From: Mesorhizobium sp. LSJC280B00
Lineage (GTDB): Bacteria > Pseudomonadota > Alphaproteobacteria > Rhizobiales > Rhizobiaceae
Assembly (NCBI RefSeq): GCF_000502835.1
Contig: NZ_AYVL01000026.1
Coordinates: 20,605 to 65,924, forward strand
DNA: 45,320 nucleotides
Direction: 5' to 3'
The notes under the pieces were generated by a model. The model did not search any database, had not been told where the DNA came from, and saw only the letters and a list, made by a program, of their open reading frames with translations. Below are positions 33,358 to 42,798 of this stretch, piece by piece. Each line of letters starts with the position of its first letter. The stretch's first letter is position 1. The position numbers and the translations under genes are program-made.

Positions 33358-33459
33358 CTAGTCGACTCTTTCATCAGTGGAAGGCAACAGGCAATCAAAC
33401 ACAGCGGCGAGAAGCAAGCCGACGGCGCCTATCATGCCGACGATGCTATGACGCTTCAT
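33358..33459 (-). CDS. Possible 33-residue membrane peptide before the sigma factor
   Basis: ATG 33459 has a good SD (GGAGGG, 6-nt spacer). It opens a 33-codon frame: basic 'MKRHS', then a hydrophobic stretch 'IVGMIGAVGLLLAAVFDCLL', and an acidic end 'STDERVD'. This is the pattern of a one-pass membrane peptide. It lies 48 bp before the ECF sigma gene on the same strand. It could be a small anti-sigma-like regulator or a leader peptide. No family is recognised. Confidence 0.45.
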   Translation of the reverse strand: MKRHSIVGMIGAVGLLLAAVFDCLLPSTDERVD

Positions 33460-33832
33460 TACCCGCCCTCCAAGCACAGCGTCCATCAAATGCCGGCTTT
33501 CCGGCTAAGAGCAGTCATACGCGCTTCTAGGAAATGAAGGTCGCCTTCGGGTCAATTCCTCCGGTTCTCGAACAGGAAGGTTGCGCCAGCTCCGGTCCTT
33601 GATCGGCATTAGAGCCAAAGGCCATTGTGAGAGCGAAAAGCTGACGTTCTTACTTGTTGGACGACAAACTGCCAGCATATTCCGTCAAATTAACTCTCTA
33701 GTGCCGACCATGGGCTTTAGATAATCCGAAGCGAAACTCCATCGCCGCGAAAAGAAGCCGCCGCAGCGCCGTCAGCATTTGCTTGCCAGTCCACATGTTT
33801 TGTTCCCCAATGGCTGCAGGATTGAGGCCCCT
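33460..33832. other. Gap, no recognised gene
   Basis: 373 bp between the small peptide and allantoicase. It must contain the promoter of the sigma-factor unit. No RNA, repeat or further gene is visible. Confidence 0.4.
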
Positions 33833-35077
33833 TCAGGCCGCATCTGCCGTTCCGTCCAGCATTGCCTTCAGCATCGCTGCGTCGCTGAACGAACCGATGG
33901 CTTGTGAGGTCAGTGGCCGCATCGCCGCCACCTTCTCAGCCACATCGGCCGAAACACCTTGCTCAAGCAGCACGCGCCTGGCCTGGCCGGCCGGCAGCGC
34001 GTTGAACCAGCGATAACCCACCCCGCGACGGGCCGCTCGATCGACGCGACCCCAGAGCCTGAAGCGAGAAATGCCGCCATCGGGAAAGGCATCGAGCCGC
34101 ACAAAAGAGATTGGCGACGCGCCGGCCGGCAACGTGAAGACATGCCGCGTGTCCGGCTGCAGTGGCCGGCGCGACAGCAGGGGCACCCACGCATCCGAGC
34201 CTGCCTGGGGCAAGCTGTCGCCGGTCGCGCCGTAAAGCGCGATCTCGGCCGAGGCGTTATATTTGAAATGCGCCGTGTCGATCTCGACCTGCCGGATTGT
34301 GCCCGGCAGCGCCAGCCGGATGATGGCATGGTCGTTGCCGTCGTCACGGCGCCGCCGTGTCTCCCACCCGTCGCCCATGTTGCGCGCCTTGTCGGGGCGG
34401 TTGAGCATCGCGGCGGAGGTATAGAAACCGTCGCTGCTGGTCACCACCTGGCCGCCATGATCTTGGCTGGCAAGGTCGATGGTCAGCCCGTCGAACAGGC
34501 GCGGATCCGGCACGACATGACCGAAAACGCGCAGACGTGCGATGCCGCCATCAGGAAATGCGGAAAGCCGGATATGGGTGAAGCGGCGCCGGTCGGAAAC
34601 CTCAAAGCGATTGTGCGTGTCGCCCTTGAGCGGCGAGCGCGGCACGATCTCGATCCAATCGGTGTCGGTCGATTGCAGTGCCTTCGGGCTCGGATAACCT
34701 TCGACGCCGCACGCCTCGATCCGGCACGTGGTCGGGAAATTGCCGGTGAAGAAGCTGGTGTCGACATCGACAGCGGTGATGATGCCGGCAGCACCTAGCC
34801 GGATCAGCGCCCAGTCGTGTCCCGGCTCGCGCCGGCGCTTGGTTTCCCAGCCGTCGACGATCTCGCCGCGCGGCCCGTAATTGCCGGGCACGAAGGCCGT
34901 AGGCGTCGGCGTCAGCAGGCTTTCCTTCTCGCCAAAGGATTCGTCGCTGGCCGCCATCACGCTGCCACCCAGCCAGCGCGACGCCAGGTCCACCTCGGCG
35001 GCGAAAGTCTCCTGCAGCCCGGGCATCGCATAAGCATCCGCCGCCTCGGTTGCGTTGGTCTTGCCGATCATGTTCAT
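33833..35077 (-). CDS. alc: Allantoicase
   Basis: A 414-residue enzyme that hydrolyses allantoate to ureidoglycolate and urea. It has two allantoicase repeats, each with a 'DGWET(K/R)RRR...DWA/DHA.IRL' motif (about residues 68-85 and 232-250) and a 'RLSAFPDGGIARLRVFG / RLDAFPDGGISRFRLWG' end. An extra C-terminal part of about 60 residues ('YRWFNALPAGQARRVLLEQG ... VAAMRP') resembles the first part of OHCU decarboxylases. ATG 35077 overlaps the racemase stop (ATGA) and has GGGAGG at a 7-nt spacer. It is the last gene of the allantoin operon. Confidence 0.92.
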   Translation of the reverse strand: MNMIGKTNATEAADAYAMPGLQETFAAEVDLASRWLGGSVMAASDESFGEKESLLTPTPTAFVPGNYGPRGEIVDGWETKRRREPGHDWALIRLGAAGIITAVDVDTSFFTGNFPTTCRIEACGVEGYPSPKALQSTDTDWIEIVPRSPLKGDTHNRFEVSDRRRFTHIRLSAFPDGGIARLRVFGHVVPDPRLFDGLTIDLASQDHGGQVVTSSDGFYTSAAMLNRPDKARNMGDGWETRRRRDDGNDHAIIRLALPGTIRQVEIDTAHFKYNASAEIALYGATGDSLPQAGSDAWVPLLSRRPLQPDTRHVFTLPAGASPISFVRLDAFPDGGISRFRLWGRVDRAARRGVGYRWFNALPAGQARRVLLEQGVSADVAEKVAAMRPLTSQAIGSFSDAAMLKAMLDGTADAA

Positions 35078-35853
35078 CGATGGCCTCCCACGCGCAGCGC
35101 CGGGCCAGTCAGATGCGGCCTGAGCCCCAGCGCCTCCGACAGCGGCCAGCCGATGATGCGCTTGGCGTCGGGCCTGGCGTATGTCGAGATCTTGCTGGTC
35201 TTCAGCCCCAGGCCGACAACCGCCTCGGCGAACCGCACGGCGGCGGCGACGCCGTCGATGACGGGCACGCCGAGCTCTGAAGTGATGGCATCCTCCAGAC
35301 CGGCCATGCCGGCGCAGCCGAGGCAGATCACCTCGGCATGGTCCTGTTCGACCGCCTTGCGCGCCTCCTCGACGATCGAGCGCATGGCGCCGGCGGGATC
35401 CTGGTCGACCTCGAGCGTGCTCATACCGTTGGCGCGCACCGAGGCGCAACGATCCGACAGGCCGGACAGCCGCAGCCGGTCCTCGATCGGCGGCACCGAG
35501 CGCTGCAGCGTGGTGACGACGGAATAGCTGCGGCCGATCATCATCGCCATATGGGCAGAAGCCTCGCAGATCTCGATCACCGGCTGCTCGATCAGTTCCT
35601 GGAGCCCGTCGCGGCCGTGCTCGCCGAAGCCTGCCATGACCACCGCGTCGAAGGGTTCGTCATAGGCGAGCACCCGGTCTATGACAGCCACAGCGGAAAT
35701 GTAGCTCTCGAAATTGCAGTCCACCGCTTCGGCGCCGAAGAACGGCGTCAGCGTGACGATCTCGGTGCCGGCCGATCCGGCGCGCTTGGCGGCCTCGTCG
35801 ATGACATCCGACATCGACTGGCTGGTGTTGACGTTGACGAGCAGGATCTTCAT
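35074..35853 (-). CDS. Hydantoin/allantoin racemase (Asp/Glu racemase superfamily)
   Basis: A 259-residue cofactor-independent racemase. The two catalytic Cys regions of the family are partly seen: 'VICLGCAGMAGLE' near the C-terminal third carries one, while the first site reads 'AVVMAGFGEHGRDGLQE', with Gly where many members have Cys. In this operon it most likely interconverts allantoin enantiomers, so that both can be used by allantoinase. ATG 35853 is chosen because AAGGAG then has an 8-nt spacer; a GTG at 35862 sits directly on the SD. Its start is next to the allantoinase stop. Confidence 0.85.
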   Translation of the reverse strand: MKILLVNVNTSQSMSDVIDEAAKRAGSAGTEIVTLTPFFGAEAVDCNFESYISAVAVIDRVLAYDEPFDAVVMAGFGEHGRDGLQELIEQPVIEICEASAHMAMMIGRSYSVVTTLQRSVPPIEDRLRLSGLSDRCASVRANGMSTLEVDQDPAGAMRSIVEEARKAVEQDHAEVICLGCAGMAGLEDAITSELGVPVIDGVAAAVRFAEAVVGLGLKTSKISTYARPDAKRIIGWPLSEALGLRPHLTGPALRVGGHR

Positions 35854-35854
35854 C

Positions 35855-37234
35855 TCAGGCACTCCTTTTCAATTCATGGGTCTGCTCGATGACGCGGACT
35901 CCGTCCCGGGCGATCAATTCGCCGCGCGGGCGGCCGAACGGTTCGATGCGGCGACCGCGCAGGAGGGTCTCCCTGACGACGCCGCTCAGCGATTTGCCGG
36001 CATATGGCGTCACCGGATGGCGGTGATGCAGCCGAGCCGGATCGACGATGAACTCCTCATCGGGCGCGAAGACCGCGAAGTCGGCATCGCCGCCGACGGC
36101 GAGCCTGCCCTTGTGCAGCAAGCCGGCCAGTGCCGCCGGGCGCTCGGCCATCCAGCGCACCACGTCCGCGAGCCAATACCCGCGCCGCCGCGCCTCGCTC
36201 CACACCACCGGCAGGCCGAGCTGCAGCGAAGAGATGCCGCCCCAGGCGGCGCCGAAATCGCCTGTGTCCAATGCCTTCATGTCGGGCGTGCAGGGCGAAT
36301 GGTCGGAGACGATCATGTCGAGCGTGCCGTCGGCGATACCGGCCCACAGCCGTTCGCGATTGCTGTCCTCGCGGATCGGTGGACCGACCTTGGCAGCGGT
36401 TTCGCCGTCGCCGATATCCTCTGCTGACAAAGCGAGATAGTGCGGGCAGGTCTCCACGCTGAGCCGCACGCCGTCCGCGATGGCAGAGGCGATCATCGGC
36501 AGCGCGTCGGCGCTCGACAGATGCAGGATATGCGCTCGGGCGCCGGTGGCGCGCGCCGCCTCGACCACTTGTGCGATAGACAGGTTCTCGATTCCCTTGG
36601 GCCGCGACGCCAGATAATCCCGATAATGCCGGGTGCTGACAGCATGCATGTTTGCCGACGCCTCGGCGCTCTCTGCATGGACGATGAAGATCGTGCCGAG
36701 CCCGCTCACCACCCGCATCACGCTTTGCATGTGCTCGGGCGAGATCCCGGGGAAATCGTCAGTGCCCGTGTCGCAGAGGAACGATTTGAAGCCGAGCACC
36801 CCAGCGGCGTGCAGCTTCGGCAGGTCGGCGAGGTTCGACGGAATGGCGCCCCCCCAGAAGCCGACATCGACATGGCACTGGCCGTCGGCCGCCACGCGCT
36901 TGGCGGCGAGCGCCTCCAGCGTTACCGTCGTGGGCACGCTGTCCAGCGGCATGTCGACCAGCGTGGTAATGCCGCCGGCCGCCGCCGCACGGGTCGCGGT
37001 CAAGAACCCTTCCCAATCGGTGTTGCCGGGTTCGCAGATATGGACGTGGCTGTCGACCAGGCCAGGGAGCAGGACGCTGTCGCTGTCGAGCGTGACGGCT
37101 TCCCGAGCGCTCCCTGGTGCATCGAACGCGCCGATCCAGACAATCCTGCCGCTGGTAACACCGATCGACACGGCCCGCTCGCCTTCCGGCATTATGGCGC
37201 GCGGCGCCCTGATGAGCAGATCGAAGGATGTCAT
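35855..37234 (-). CDS. allB: Allantoinase
   Basis: A 459-residue zinc amidohydrolase that opens allantoin to allantoate. The metal site is visible: 'DSHVHICEPG' (HxH near residue 62), the carbamylated lysine in 'GFKSFLCD' near 150, histidines in 'FIVHAES' and 'HILHLSS', and the aspartate in 'VSDHSPC' near 315. Length and motifs match AllB. It is the second gene of the operon, after the transporter with a 117-bp gap, and its stop lies between the SD and ATG of the racemase gene. Confidence 0.93.
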   Translation of the reverse strand: MTSFDLLIRAPRAIMPEGERAVSIGVTSGRIVWIGAFDAPGSAREAVTLDSDSVLLPGLVDSHVHICEPGNTDWEGFLTATRAAAAGGITTLVDMPLDSVPTTVTLEALAAKRVAADGQCHVDVGFWGGAIPSNLADLPKLHAAGVLGFKSFLCDTGTDDFPGISPEHMQSVMRVVSGLGTIFIVHAESAEASANMHAVSTRHYRDYLASRPKGIENLSIAQVVEAARATGARAHILHLSSADALPMIASAIADGVRLSVETCPHYLALSAEDIGDGETAAKVGPPIREDSNRERLWAGIADGTLDMIVSDHSPCTPDMKALDTGDFGAAWGGISSLQLGLPVVWSEARRRGYWLADVVRWMAERPAALAGLLHKGRLAVGGDADFAVFAPDEEFIVDPARLHHRHPVTPYAGKSLSGVVRETLLRGRRIEPFGRPRGELIARDGVRVIEQTHELKRSA

Positions 37235-37351
37235 AGCGGTTCCTCCAGGGCATGCGGCATCGATGCCGCGACAGAAGCATTGAACGAAGCGGAGTGCCTA
37301 GAGTGAGGCCCGGGAGCCGCTGACGACACCCGGAGTTTTCGTGACTGACCC

Positions 37352-38806
37352 TCAGATGCTGGAGAAGCCGAGCAGCGCCTTCACATTGGCGCTCTTGTGC
37401 ACCAGCGTCACGCCGATCAGGTAGACGACCGCACCGGTCAGCCAGGCCTGCAGGGCCGGGAAGCCGATATAGTCGCTGTTGAGCATCGGGATCAGGCCGG
37501 CCGTGTAGACGCCGACCAGCGTTCCGGCGGCGAGCGCAACGACGCCCGGCCAGTTGGCAATTCCGAGTTCGCTCCAGTTGGCCACCCGGTACATCGGACG
37601 CTTGATGCCGAACAGCCAGGGCAGCAAGAACAGGTCGATTGCCATGATGGTACTGGCGACCGGCACGGTGGTCGAGCCGATGCTGGTTACCAGATTGAAC
37701 GTATCCTGCAGGTTCGGCAGGTAAAAGGTCAGCACGGCAGCGATTAGGCCGAGGCCGACGACCGTGTACTGGCGCTTCCAGCCGCGAATGCCGGACAGCA
37801 CGTTCTGCGCCCCGTTGACCGCGATGTAGAGATTGCCGTCCTGCACCGCCCATTGGTTGATGACGATGACGACGATACCGAGCAGCGCGCTGCCGAACAT
37901 GGTGAAGTTGACGAAGTAGCTGATGCTCGGGCCGAAATCCGGCTGGTTGGACAACGAGGCGATCATGTAGCCCATGATCGGGAACAGCAGCGCGCCGACC
38001 AGGTAGGAAATGACGATGGTCGGAATGTTCCACCACGCAGCGCGCCCGGTCTTGGCATAGCGGAAGAAGTCCGGCTCGTTGCCCCAGGTCGACAGGCCCA
38101 CCATGCTGCCGATGACCATGATCATCCCGGTTTTACTATCAACATGCGGCACCGCCGCCAGCACGTCGCTGGACACGGTGGTGAAGGCCAGGATGGTGGC
38201 GAAGACGCCCCACACCAGGATCACCGGGACGGCGACGAACTGGGCGAAGCGCTGCACGCCCTCGAAGCCGAAATAGGTGTTGACGATCATGACGACCGCC
38301 AGCAGCGCGGTGATCGAGCCGATCGCCGGCAAGGTAACCAGTCCGCCGGCGATGTCGATGATAAACTTCACCGTGAACAAGTAGAAGGCCATGCCGTTGA
38401 CGATGAGAAGCAGCGAGACCAGGCCGCTGCCGATGGTGCCGAAGATGCTGCGCGCCATGACCGAGTGGGTCTGGCCGGTGGCGGCGCCGGCATTGGCCGA
38501 GCCGATGCAATAGAGGCTCATGACGGCGGCGGCGATCAGCATCGCCACTGTCAGTTCGGAAAGCGTAAGCCCCTGGAAGCGCGCGCCGTAGCCGACGAGC
38601 ACGGTGCCGAACACCGCCTGCATCGACAGGAATTGCGCCAGCATGCGGAAATTCGAGCGCCGCTTGGCCTGCGGCACGACGGATTCGGTGTAGTCGGCGA
38701 TGTCCGCCTCGGTGACGGACAGGATGGTTTCGACGCCGTCGGCGATGGCCGGCTGCGTTTCGTTCGGCAGCGTCTGCCGCGGCGATGTCGGAGTTTGCAC
38801 GGTCAT
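37352..38806 (-). CDS. NCS1-family transporter, probable allantoin permease
   Basis: A 484-residue membrane protein of the nucleobase:cation symporter-1 family with about 12 hydrophobic segments. Family features include 'GSANAGAATGQTHSVMARSIFG' after the first segments, 'YFGFEGVQRFAQFVAVP', and 'GNEPDFFRYAKTGRAAW'. Its place next to allantoinase, racemase and allantoicase points to allantoin (or another hydantoin) uptake. ATG 38806 is chosen because AAGGGGA lies 8 nt before it. It is probably the first structural gene of the operon, behind a LysR operator (38959-38975). Confidence 0.9.
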   Translation of the reverse strand: MTVQTPTSPRQTLPNETQPAIADGVETILSVTEADIADYTESVVPQAKRRSNFRMLAQFLSMQAVFGTVLVGYGARFQGLTLSELTVAMLIAAAVMSLYCIGSANAGAATGQTHSVMARSIFGTIGSGLVSLLLIVNGMAFYLFTVKFIIDIAGGLVTLPAIGSITALLAVVMIVNTYFGFEGVQRFAQFVAVPVILVWGVFATILAFTTVSSDVLAAVPHVDSKTGMIMVIGSMVGLSTWGNEPDFFRYAKTGRAAWWNIPTIVISYLVGALLFPIMGYMIASLSNQPDFGPSISYFVNFTMFGSALLGIVVIVINQWAVQDGNLYIAVNGAQNVLSGIRGWKRQYTVVGLGLIAAVLTFYLPNLQDTFNLVTSIGSTTVPVASTIMAIDLFLLPWLFGIKRPMYRVANWSELGIANWPGVVALAAGTLVGVYTAGLIPMLNSDYIGFPALQAWLTGAVVYLIGVTLVHKSANVKALLGFSSI

Positions 38807-38958
38807 CTCAGATTCCCCTTTGCGAGGTGTTCCCTTGGTCGACACGCTGCTCGCGCCTTGCCTTTACGGCAGCATCAACGAGACCGATGCAATGTCGCCA
38901 AGCCTCACAATAGAAAGCCACCCCATCCGCCTTCAACGCCCAAAGATCGAACGCGCCG

Positions 38959-38975
38959 CATTGACGAAATCAATG
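38959..38975. promoter_or_regulatory. LysR-type operator before the allantoin operon
   Basis: CATTGA-CGAAA-TCAATG is a perfect 6-bp inverted repeat with a 5-bp centre and contains T-N11-A (T38961, A38973). It lies in the 215-bp gap between the LysR gene and the transporter gene, where the LysR protein would act. Confidence 0.6.
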
Positions 38976-39021
38976 CATCCTACCCCTTGGCTCGTTGGTT
39001 GAATTTACTTTGCCCGTCTGC

Positions 39022-39933
39022 TCACCTTGGCCGCAATTGCTCGACGATCTCGGCAATAAACAGTTCGCGCGCCGTGTGGCCGGGGCTCTGTGGGTCGGTC
39101 ACCACGAACATGTTGGTGCGCGGCACGTTGCTTCCCGACAGAAGCGGCCACAGCCGGCCGGCATCGACATCGGGCTGCGCATAGCCCTCGGGCAGGAAGC
39201 ACAGCCCGACGCCAAGGACGGCAAGTCGCTTGGCCTCCTCCAGATGGTCGGAAATGCCGGCGATGTTGCGGCCGAGCCCGTGCTCCAGCCGGAACTGGGT
39301 CAGTTCATCGCCCTCGTCGGCGCCGGTGAGTACGAAAGCCTCCACGGCCAGATCCGCCGGTTCGATCATGGTCTTGCCGAACAGGGGATGCGGGCGTCCG
39401 CAATAGGGCCGGTGGATCTCGGTGAACAGATGCAGATACGCAAGCTCCGCCCGTTTGACCCGCGATGGCGAGATGCCGACATCGATCTTGTGCTGGATCA
39501 GCGAGTTGACCACCTCGGTCCACGCGGCCACCTCGACGATGAGTTCGACGGCGGGATATTTGGCATGAAAGGCGGCGATGGCGTCGTCGAGCGCCGGCGC
39601 AACGAGGTTGCTGACCAGCATCACCCTGAGATGGCCGCGGATCTCGGCCTTGACGTCCGACAGCCTGGCCGGGATTTCGCGGATGGCGCCGGTAAAATCC
39701 CGGCAGCGCTCGGCCAGGATGCGCCCCTCCTCGGTCAGCTCGAAACCGGTCGGGCCGCGATGGCAGAGCGTCACGCCGAGACGCTCCTCCAGCCGCCGCA
39801 AGGCGAGGCTGAGCGCCGGCTGCTTGCGGTTGAGTTCCTGGGCCGCCCTGGTGACGCTGCGGGCGCTGGCGATCTCATGGAAGAATTTGAGCAGGTTCCA
39901 GTCGAGGTTCCTGGCGAACTGCAGGTCCCGCAT
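39022..39933 (-). CDS. LysR-family regulator of the allantoin operon
   Basis: A LysR-type regulator of about 303 residues. The helix-turn-helix covers about residues 10-65 ('LDWNLLKFFHEIASARSVTRAAQELNRKQPALSLALRRLEERLGV' by alignment), and the effector domain covers about 90-295. The start is not certain. ATG 39933 fits the family's usual N-terminus; a GTG at 39996 would add 21 residues, and neither has a strong SD. It is on the same strand as, and upstream of, the allantoin genes, which is less common than a divergent layout. An allantoin-pathway intermediate is the likely inducer. Confidence 0.9.
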   Translation of the reverse strand: MRDLQFARNLDWNLLKFFHEIASARSVTRAAQELNRKQPALSLALRRLEERLGVTLCHRGPTGFELTEEGRILAERCRDFTGAIREIPARLSDVKAEIRGHLRVMLVSNLVAPALDDAIAAFHAKYPAVELIVEVAAWTEVVNSLIQHKIDVGISPSRVKRAELAYLHLFTEIHRPYCGRPHPLFGKTMIEPADLAVEAFVLTGADEGDELTQFRLEHGLGRNIAGISDHLEEAKRLAVLGVGLCFLPEGYAQPDVDAGRLWPLLSGSNVPRTNMFVVTDPQSPGHTARELFIAEIVEQLRPR

Positions 39934-40348
39934 TGTCGCATCCGCCTGCTTGCGCCCCAACGCCTTGCCCCCTTGAATGCAGAACCCTTGACGCACCGAT
40001 GCACGCCATACTTTACCATCCCGAAGCGAAGAATAGTAAGCCGATCAGGTCTGCACTAGCCTAAGCGGTCAACGGGTAGGCGGCAACGTATCCGGAGATC
40101 AAAGTATCCGCTTCGTGATGCGCGGTTCTTGAAACGCGCAGTGCAATACAAGCTAAAGCGGGCTACATCGATGAGGTTGAGTCGGCGAGAAGGCGCGCTT
40201 GCAACCGGAGCGGAACATTTCAACAATGCCGCAAATTCCGCTATGGGTCCCAAAGCCGCCATCGACCGACTAGCCGCCGAAAGTCCCCACCGGGTCACAA
40301 AGCGACGCTTCCAGCCCGCGTCGCTCTGTCCGTTGTCGCAGGTTCATT
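39934..40348. other. Gap before the broken integrase
   Basis: About 415 bp with no recognised gene. The LysR promoter must be in the left part; the right part is probably debris from the integrase element. Confidence 0.4.
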
Positions 40349-40825
40349 TCACAGGTCGATCTGTTCAGAGATCGCCAAAGCGTCGTCTACTTCGATGCCG
40401 AGATAGCGGACCGTGCTCTCGTATGGCCCAGGAGCAGTTGCACCGCGCGAATGTTTCCCGTCTTCGTGTAGATCTGCGCGGCTTTGGTACGCCTCATCGA
40501 ATGAGTTCGGTATCGCTTGGGATCGAGCCCGACGCTGGGCGCTGATGGCAGCTCGAGTCTGCTCCGTGATCTCGAATTGTACTGGTCGTCCGGTCTTGCG
40601 CTGGACGATTACCGCCCGGTCGCGAAACGTGCCGGATAGTGCCACGTCGCCGACCGTGATCGTGACGAGGTCACAGCATCGAAGTTTGCTGTCTATGGCA
40701 AAATTGACCAGTGCCAGATCACGTGCCGCGCCTGACACCTGCAGTCGTGTTCTAATGCTCCAGACCTCGCACGGCTTGAGAGGAGGCTTCTGACCGACAA
40801 TGTGGCCTCTGTTCCAGCTGGGCAT
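40349..40825 (-). pseudogene. Tyrosine recombinase (phage-type integrase), broken
   Basis: The N-terminal half is in one frame with the first catalytic Arg region 'DSKLRCCDLVTITVGDV' and 'QRKTGRPVQFEITEQTR'. The catalytic box 'RTHSMRRTKAAQIY' and 'RAVQLLLGHT' are in another frame (about 40510-40424), and the last part, with the nucleophile region 'ESTVRYLGIEVDDAL', is back in the first frame. The stretch expected between 'EQTR' and the His box is shortened. So there are at least two frameshifts and a deletion. It is a relic of a mobile element. Confidence 0.85.
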
Positions 40826-41079
40826 GGTTCTTCTCCACGCCGCCCTCCGCAGCCGCAGCGCTCGACGTGAGCCCGCGAATTCTAGCGTCTCACCTGGAAG
40901 CGCTACAAAGGATTCGGTTTGAAAGTTGTTGGTTGTCGGTGCCGATGAAGTGCACCTTCACAATGGGGCACAACCCGCCCTTAACGGACATTGATCGGAA
41001 CCCACGGCCATCGCCCTCACAACCAAAACGGAGCCTATGTCTGACGAGAGCAAGTAGGCGATCCAAAGCGATACGCCCT
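40826..41079. other. Short gap, nothing recognised
   Basis: 254 bp between the integrase relic and cyclase 2. No gene, RNA or clear repeat is visible. Confidence 0.35.
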
Positions 41080-42798
41080 TTAGTCGGGAAGGCCAGCCTT
41101 GTGGTAGCCTTCGACGAAGCGCTGGAGCAATTCCTCGTCGTCGAATGGCTGCGATGTTGCCCAGTGCCTGATGCTGAAATGGGGATTGCTCATCATGAAG
41201 AATTCCGCCTCCTGATGGGCTTCATCCTGGCGCCCGAGCTGCGCGAGGGCTGCCGCTAGCATGCGCCGCGACGTGGTGCGGTAGGTTTCCGGCTTGCGTA
41301 AAGCCTCGACCGCGGATTGATAGTCGCCGAGCGCATAGTAGGCTTGGCCCGCCATCCAATAATACCACCCCGGTGGGCGCGGATTGAGCCGCAATGCCCG
41401 CTTCACGAATTCGACGCCTTTGACCGCGTCGCCCCTCAAGGTGATGAGATCCGAGCGCATCGCCCAGGCATCGGCATGATTGGGATCGAGCTTGAAAGTC
41501 GCCTCGAACTCAGCATCCGATTCCGCGAAACGCCGTTCGTGACCAAGTATGATGCCCAGCACCCAGCGGTTCCCGGCATCGTTAGGGTCGAGCGCCACTG
41601 CCCGCTGCGCTTCCGCGAGCGAGCGAGGCTGGTTGGCTTCCTTCGGCTCATCCCAGAACAGCCAGCCGAGCCAAAGATTGAGGGCCAGCCAGCTATGTGC
41701 TTCGGCATAGTCGGGATCGAGACCAATCGCCTTTTCCAGGAGCATGCGCGCTTCCCGCGCGCCTAACCCGGTCTGAAAACTGACGCCGCGGGCTTGCACG
41801 CAGAGGTCATAGGCTTCGAGACTCGTCGGCCGTTTGCGCGCCGGCCGTCCGGCCAATCGGCCGACTAGGGCTTCGACGATCTTGGCCGTGACCTCATCCT
41901 GCACTGCAAAGATGTCCTCGAGGCTGCTGTCATAGCGCTCGGCCCAGATATGATCGCCGCCGATTGCGTCGATCAGCTGCGCATTAACGCGCACGCGCCC
42001 CACGGCGCGCCGGGCGCTGCCTTCAACCACATAGCGCACCCCAAGATCACGCGCGGCCAAACGCACATCGACCGACCGCCCCTTGTAAGCAAAGGTCGAG
42101 TTGCGCGCGATAACGAAGAGGCCGGCGCAGCGAGATAGGTCGGTGATCAGGTCTTCGGTCAAGCCGTCGACAAAGGTTTCCTGCTCCGGATCGTTGCTCA
42201 TGTTAGTGAAAGGCAAAACCGCGATCGAGGGCTTATCGGGCAATTCCAGCGATGCCAGTCGGCCGACCGGAGCGGCTCTCGGAAGCTGCAGGTTTACGCG
42301 ATAGCAGTATATCGGCTCGGCTATATTCTTCACCCGCTGCTCGCCCATAGGCTCGAACGCAAACGCCAGCTTCTGCCTGACTTCCTTGGACACCTTCTCT
42401 GAAACGCAGATGCCACTGGGCTCGGCGAGTTGTTGGAGGCGCGAGGCCACGTTCACGCCCTCGCCATAGCGATCGTCCCCTTCGACGATCACTTCTCCAA
42501 GGTTGATTCCGATCCTGACTTCGAAGCGCTGGTCTTCGGCGACGCTCGCGTTACGCTCCGCCATGCCGCGTTGAAGCGTGACCGCGCATTCGACCGCATC
42601 CACCACGCTGCCGAACTCCGCCAGCAGGCCGTCTCCCATAAGCTTGAAGATTCGCCCGTGTCGTGTTGCGATTTCCGGCTCGAACAGCTCTTTGCGGCCA
42701 CGTTTTAGCCGGTCGAAGGTGCCCGCTTCATCCGCCTCCATGAGCGCCGAGTACCCGACAACATCGATGGCAAGGATGGCAGCGAGCTTCCGCTCCAT
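41080..42798 (-). CDS. Class III adenylate/guanylate cyclase with TolB-like and TPR domains, copy 2
   Basis: A 572-residue paralogue of copy 1. The cyclase domain covers residues 1-170, with metal aspartates in 'AIDVVGYSALM' and 'MGDGLLAEF' and the Asn/Arg in 'YGEGVNVASRLQ'. That last motif has Glu (GEGVN) where copies 1 and 3 have Asp (GDGVN), so nucleotide choice or activity may differ. The TolB-like domain covers about 190-310 ('AVLPFTNMSNDPEQETFVDGLTEDL' in family terms), and TPR-like repeats follow. It is closer to copy 3 than to copy 1 ('LFVIARNSTFAYKGR' is shared). No membrane segment is seen. Confidence 0.9.
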   Translation of the reverse strand: MERKLAAILAIDVVGYSALMEADEAGTFDRLKRGRKELFEPEIATRHGRIFKLMGDGLLAEFGSVVDAVECAVTLQRGMAERNASVAEDQRFEVRIGINLGEVIVEGDDRYGEGVNVASRLQQLAEPSGICVSEKVSKEVRQKLAFAFEPMGEQRVKNIAEPIYCYRVNLQLPRAAPVGRLASLELPDKPSIAVLPFTNMSNDPEQETFVDGLTEDLITDLSRCAGLFVIARNSTFAYKGRSVDVRLAARDLGVRYVVEGSARRAVGRVRVNAQLIDAIGGDHIWAERYDSSLEDIFAVQDEVTAKIVEALVGRLAGRPARKRPTSLEAYDLCVQARGVSFQTGLGAREARMLLEKAIGLDPDYAEAHSWLALNLWLGWLFWDEPKEANQPRSLAEAQRAVALDPNDAGNRWVLGIILGHERRFAESDAEFEATFKLDPNHADAWAMRSDLITLRGDAVKGVEFVKRALRLNPRPPGWYYWMAGQAYYALGDYQSAVEALRKPETYRTTSRRMLAAALAQLGRQDEAHQEAEFFMMSNPHFSIRHWATSQPFDDEELLQRFVEGYHKAGLPD

